Of a stretch of 7,696 nucleotides of DNA, positions 5,591 through 7,696 are shown piece after piece. The position numbers were made by a program, and so were the translations under genes. Every line of letters begins with the position of its first letter. Position 1 is the stretch's first letter. Location: contig CAYSLJ010000242.1 of NCBI GenBank assembly GCA_964431735.1, forward strand, positions 1 to 7,696, read 5' to 3'. Below the pieces are notes generated by a model. It was not told the DNA's origin, made no database searches, and saw nothing but the letters and a program-made list of their open reading frames with translations. This stretch comes from CALARM01 sp964431735 (GTDB taxonomy: Bacteria; Vulcanimicrobiota; SpSt-956; JAKJGF01).

Positions 5591-5932
5591 TTAGATTATA
5601 CCTGTGGTAAATAAAACCTTATTTTCTACTTCCAGAAGAATGTCTGCACTTACTTTCTCCAGTTTCTGTTTTAACCGGCTTCTGTCTATAGCACGTAGTT
5701 GATGACATAGGATTACCGAATCACTTGCAAGTCCACCTTCTTTTTGAGGGATTAAACAGCAGGAAGGTAATGATGCTCTTTTTAAATTTGTTGTAAGAGG
5801 TATTGCCAGAATTGTTGTTGTAAACCTGTTAAGCAAATCATTCTGAAAAATAAGAATTGGACGAATACCTGATTGTTCAGAACCTTTTGTAGGATTCAGG
5901 TCTGCCAGCCATATTTCTCCTCTATTAGCCAT
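5591..5932 (-). CDS. mazF: MazF/PemK-family mRNA endoribonuclease toxin
   Basis: A 113-residue protein of typical MazF length. It opens with the family's GEIWLADLNPTKGSEQSGIRP. Arg24 (in RPILIFQND) and the threonines in PLTTN (47-48) match the catalytic Arg and Thr of MazF. The later HQLRAIDRSRL (77-87) is the conserved strand and helix start. MazF toxins cut single-stranded mRNA at short sequences and arrest growth when free of antitoxin. The start overlaps the end of the upstream antitoxin gene by 8 nt, which supports coupled translation; an AAGGA-type SD lies within the antitoxin gene. The frame is intact. The enolase gene follows after 21 nt with no terminator between. Confidence 0.93.
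   Translation of the reverse strand: MANRGEIWLADLNPTKGSEQSGIRPILIFQNDLLNRFTTTILAIPLTTNLKRASLPSCCLIPQKEGGLASDSVILCHQLRAIDRSRLKQKLEKVSADILLEVENKVLFTTGII
5595..5600 (-). promoter_or_regulatory. Possible enolase -10 element at the end of the toxin gene
   Basis: On the minus strand, a perfect TATAAT covers the last codons of the toxin gene and lies 25 nt upstream of the enolase ATG. There is no TG extension and no clear -35, so it is weak as a promoter call. If real, it would let enolase be expressed independently of the toxin-antitoxin promoter. Confidence 0.3.
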
Positions 5933-6173
5933 TATTGTCTTCCTTTTTAAGATTTGTCATATAATCTTCCATTCCTTCTTCTGCAAGTTCCCTGTCTTCC
6001 TCTGCATATTCACCATATAGTCTGGTCAGGTCTTCTTCGTTATATTTCGAATAGTATGAAAAACGTGAGTTGAATTTTAAAAATTTAATATATTTTTCTA
6101 TTTCATATAATTGCTTATCATCAAGGTGATTGATTTCATTTAAAATGTGTTCTTTTACAGTCATAATATTCAT
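5925..6173 (-). CDS. Antitoxin partner of the MazF-family toxin
   Basis: An 82-residue acidic protein immediately upstream of, and overlapping, the toxin gene. The N-terminal part (VKEHILNEINHLDDKQLYEI, then EKYIKFLKF) is helical and resembles DUF2281-type antitoxin starts. There is no obvious AbrB-type MazE DNA-binding domain. The C-terminal tail (YAEEDRELAEEGMEDYMTNL and onward) is the acidic helix typical of antitoxins that wrap a MazF toxin. Two starts are possible. ATG at 6171-6173 is only 3 nt from the AGGAGG of the SD. ATG at 6162-6164 (MTVKEH) is 12 nt away. Neither spacing is ideal. The gene probably represses its own promoter together with the toxin, as is usual for such modules. 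Confidence 0.85.
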   Translation of the reverse strand: MNIMTVKEHILNEINHLDDKQLYEIEKYIKFLKFNSRFSYYSKYNEEDLTRLYGEYAEEDRELAEEGMEDYMTNLKKEDNNG

Positions 6174-6188
6174 TCACCTCCTGAACAT

Positions 6189-6225
6189 ATTATATCATTA
6201 TTACCGTAACAGGTAAATTCGTAAC
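6189..6225 (-). promoter_or_regulatory. Toxin-antitoxin promoter with possible operator
   Basis: On the minus strand, TTTACC (6212-6217) and TATAAT (6189-6194) are separated by 17 bp. The -10 is preceded by TG (TGATATAAT). This is the best promoter in the window. The direct repeat CGTAAC (6205-6210 and 6220-6225, plus-strand reading) and the partial palindrome TTACCGTAA (6201-6209) surround the -35 and could be the autoregulatory operator. The stretch GAATTTACCTGT over the -35 (minus strand) recurs at 7662-7673. Confidence 0.65.
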
Positions 6226-6240
6226 CATTTATAAATTATT

Positions 6241-6306
6241 TAGTGAGTAGTGAGTGGTGAGTAGTGAGTGGGTTTTATACTCATTATTCACTATTCACTA
6301 TTTATA
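6241..6306. repeat. GTGAGTR heptamer hairpin
   Basis: Four perfect heptamers alternate GTGAGTA and GTGAGTG (6243-6270). They are followed after a short loop by a degenerate inverted arm (ACTCATTATTCACTATTCAC and onward, 6279-6306). Together they can form a long imperfect hairpin. This is the GTGAGTR module of the compound repeat on its own, without the GC hairpin or the GCRTYAC blocks. It lies between the rqcP stop and the toxin-antitoxin promoter and might limit read-through. A canonical terminator is not seen in the 173-bp gap. Confidence 0.8.
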
Positions 6307-6346
6307 GTTTTTTGGATACTTATTTACCTGGCGTGGTAATTATTCA

Positions 6347-6613
6347 TTAAATTTCCTCAACTTTTATCTCTTCAATTATTTCATAAAGATCTGCCGGCTT
6401 TATGCCTCCTGAAAGTTTTTCAGAAGCAAGGAGCACCCGTATTTTAATCCTTTTTCTTCCCATATCCAGTTCAAGTATCTGTCCTTCTTTTACTGTAGAA
6501 CTTGCTTTCCCGGTTCTGTCATCTATTTTAATCTTGCCTTCGTCACACATAAGATTGCCTATAGGCCGTCTTTTTATTAATTTACTTACTTTCAGATATT
6601 TATCGAGTCTCAT
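6347..6613 (-). CDS. rqcP: RqcP (YabO-type) S4-domain ribosome quality-control protein
   Basis: An 88-residue S4-domain RNA-binding protein. It opens MRLDKYLKVSKLIKRR, nearly identical to B. subtilis YabO/RqcP, continues with the S4 core (DEGKIKIDDRTGKASSTVKEGQ, residues 24-45), and has a short acidic tail. RqcP works with RqcH on the obstructed 50S subunit to add C-terminal alanine tails to stalled nascent chains. Its length matches the family. The alternative, HslR-type S4 proteins, is less likely given the mazG neighbour: mazG (yabN) and yabO are also adjacent in B. subtilis. The start lies inside mazG (14-nt overlap), with an AAGGA SD (6622-6626) 8 nt upstream, so translation is probably coupled. 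RqcH itself is not in the window. Confidence 0.9.
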   Translation of the reverse strand: MRLDKYLKVSKLIKRRPIGNLMCDEGKIKIDDRTGKASSTVKEGQILELDMGRKRIKIRVLLASEKLSGGIKPADLYEIIEEIKVEEI

Positions 6614-7505
6614 GCTTATATTCCTTCTTTACCAGTTCCCAGATTTCATCGAGTTCTTCAAGTGTTCTGTCACTCAGGGATTTTCCGTCTTTTTTATCCA
6701 GTGAAATCTCTTCCAGTCTCTTGAATCTTTTTACAAATTTTTTTGTTGTAGAATTAAGAGCATATTCAGGTTCTACATCGAAATGTCTTGCCAGATTGAC
6801 TATTGTAAATAATATGTCTCCCAGTTCTTCTTTTATATGGTCACTGTTCTGTTCCTTTATGGCTCCCTGAAATTCCTCTATCTCTTCAAAAAGCTTTTTC
6901 AATATTTCCTCTGCACAGGGCCAGTCAAAACCTACCCTCGCCACTTTTTTCCCCGTAAGATCTGCCTTTACGAGAGCAGGCAGATGTTCTGGAAGTCCTT
7001 CCAGAATTGATTTTACCTGTTTACCTTTTTCTTTTTTCTTTATTTCCTCCCAGTTTTTTATGACTTCATCGGATCCTGAAACATTTATATCGGAAAATAT
7101 ATGGGGATGCCGTCTTATTAATTTTTTAACTATACCATCTGCAACATCTTCAAGGGTAAAGGTATTTTCTTCTTCTCCTATCTGACAGTGAAATACTATC
7201 TGTAATAAAAGATCTCCCAGTTCTTCACAGATTTTTTCTTTACTGTTTTCTTCTATGGCATTGACCACTTCATAGGCCTCTTCTGTCAGATAAGGTACGA
7301 GTGTTCTTTGAGTCTGTTCTTTATCCCAGGGGCAACCATGTTCACCTCTCAATTTTTGCATTATCCCTTTAAGTTTGTGAACAGAAGGGATGTCTTTTAT
7401 AAAACTTACCTCTATATCTTCCTGTGACAGAAGTTTTTTTATTTTTTCCTCTGTTTCCCTGTCTGTAGCTGTTATATAAATCATTTTTTTTGACATTTTT
7501 GACAT
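6600..7505 (-). CDS. mazG: MazG nucleoside triphosphate pyrophosphohydrolase
   Basis: A 301-residue protein with two tandem MazG domains. Domain 1 (about 45-140): GCPWDKEQTQ (57-66), TEEAYE (74-79), EELGD (94-98) and RRHPHIF (131-137). Domain 2 (about 180-295): VGFDWP (191-196), EEIEEF (207-212) and EELGD (226-230). The EExxE/ExxD residues bind Mg2+ and cut NTPs to NMP and pyrophosphate, removing non-canonical or excess nucleotides. An unusual N-terminal extension of about 44 residues precedes the normal start of the family. It may be a remnant or substitute of the methylase domain fused to MazG in some Firmicutes (YabN), but too little remains to say. The ATG at 7505 has no clear adjacent SD; Met4 and Met8 are alternatives. 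It overlaps rqcP downstream. Confidence 0.95.
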   Translation of the reverse strand: MSKMSKKMIYITATDRETEEKIKKLLSQEDIEVSFIKDIPSVHKLKGIMQKLRGEHGCPWDKEQTQRTLVPYLTEEAYEVVNAIEENSKEKICEELGDLLLQIVFHCQIGEEENTFTLEDVADGIVKKLIRRHPHIFSDINVSGSDEVIKNWEEIKKKEKGKQVKSILEGLPEHLPALVKADLTGKKVARVGFDWPCAEEILKKLFEEIEEFQGAIKEQNSDHIKEELGDILFTIVNLARHFDVEPEYALNSTTKKFVKRFKRLEEISLDKKDGKSLSDRTLEELDEIWELVKKEYKHETR

Positions 7506-7511
7506 AAAATT

Positions 7512-7529
7512 CTATTCGACAACAGACAT
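7512..7529 (-). other. Possible five-codon leader ORF before mazG
   Basis: On the minus strand, TAGGAG (7534-7539) lies 4 nt before an ATG that opens a five-codon frame, MSVVE, ending TAG 6 nt before the mazG ATG. mazG lacks its own clear SD, so ribosomes could load here and reinitiate. A possible -10 (TATACT, 7542-7547) would start transcription inside this SD. The two proposals conflict unless the promoter lies further upstream. Confidence 0.25.
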
Positions 7530-7601
7530 ATAACTCCTACCAGTATAATAAGAGACTGTAAGAAAATAACCCTGGCAAATTATTAGAATGGTTATCATCC
7601 T

Positions 7602-7632
7602 CGCGTAACGCGTTACGCGTTACGCGTCACGA
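7602..7632 (+). repeat. GCGTYAC heptamer block, partial repeat copy
   Basis: It contains GCGTAAC, two GCGTTAC, one GCGTCAC and a closing GA. The last 23 bp (7610-7632) match the end module of copies 2 and 3 exactly. The start forms a perfect palindrome, TAACGCGTTA (7606-7615). The hairpin and GTGAGTR modules are absent. The remainder of 7506-7696 shows no gene. Confidence 0.8.
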
Positions 7633-7696
7633 TATAGACTGTAAGATTGCGTTTTTTTACGACAGGTAAATTCACCTTTACTGAAAATTATAGTTA

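Overview
The window is low-GC bacterial DNA carrying eight well-supported protein genes plus one likely 45-residue mini-protein. No ribosomal protein, rRNA or tRNA gene is present to place it. Shine-Dalgarno sites of the AAGGAGG type and extended -10 promoters (TGnTATAAT) show ordinary bacterial expression signals. The closely linked mazG-rqcP pair is an arrangement known from Firmicutes. The dense short-period intergenic repeats resemble what I associate with uncultivated candidate-phylum genomes, but that is an impression and not a test.

Layout. (1) 1-267: AT-rich DNA with one copy of a modular repeat and a promoter. (2) 268-1758 (+): a J-domain-like region fused to a CPBP (Abi/CAAX-protease-like) membrane domain; the key residues of both halves are substituted. 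(3) 1739-1950 and 2836-2957: two inverted copies of the modular repeat flanking a two-domain universal stress protein gene (1994-2839, +). The repeats overlap the stop codons of the genes they touch. (4) 2958-3773 (-): a second CPBP protein with an intact catalytic set and a TTG start. (5) 3774-4279: a gene-poor stretch with a small ORF, a strong intrinsic terminator, and a tight cluster of three consensus DnaA boxes and four near-boxes. (6) 4280-7505 (-): mazG and rqcP (overlapping), a repeat hairpin, an antitoxin and MazF-family toxin pair with its own promoter, then an enolase 21 nt behind the toxin. (7) 7506-7696: leader region of mazG and another repeat copy.

How the parts fit. mazG (NTP clean-up) and rqcP (rescue of stalled ribosomes) form one housekeeping unit. 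The antitoxin and toxin form a second, and the enolase may be transcribed with them. The enolase keeps its metal ligands and catalytic lysine but differs at two positions normally considered catalytic. The strongest leads for something undescribed are the J-like/CPBP pseudo-protease fusion, the enolase active-site changes, the DnaA-box cluster lying away from dnaA, the mini-protein divergent from an intact CPBP protease gene, and the heptameric modular repeat that supplies stop codons.
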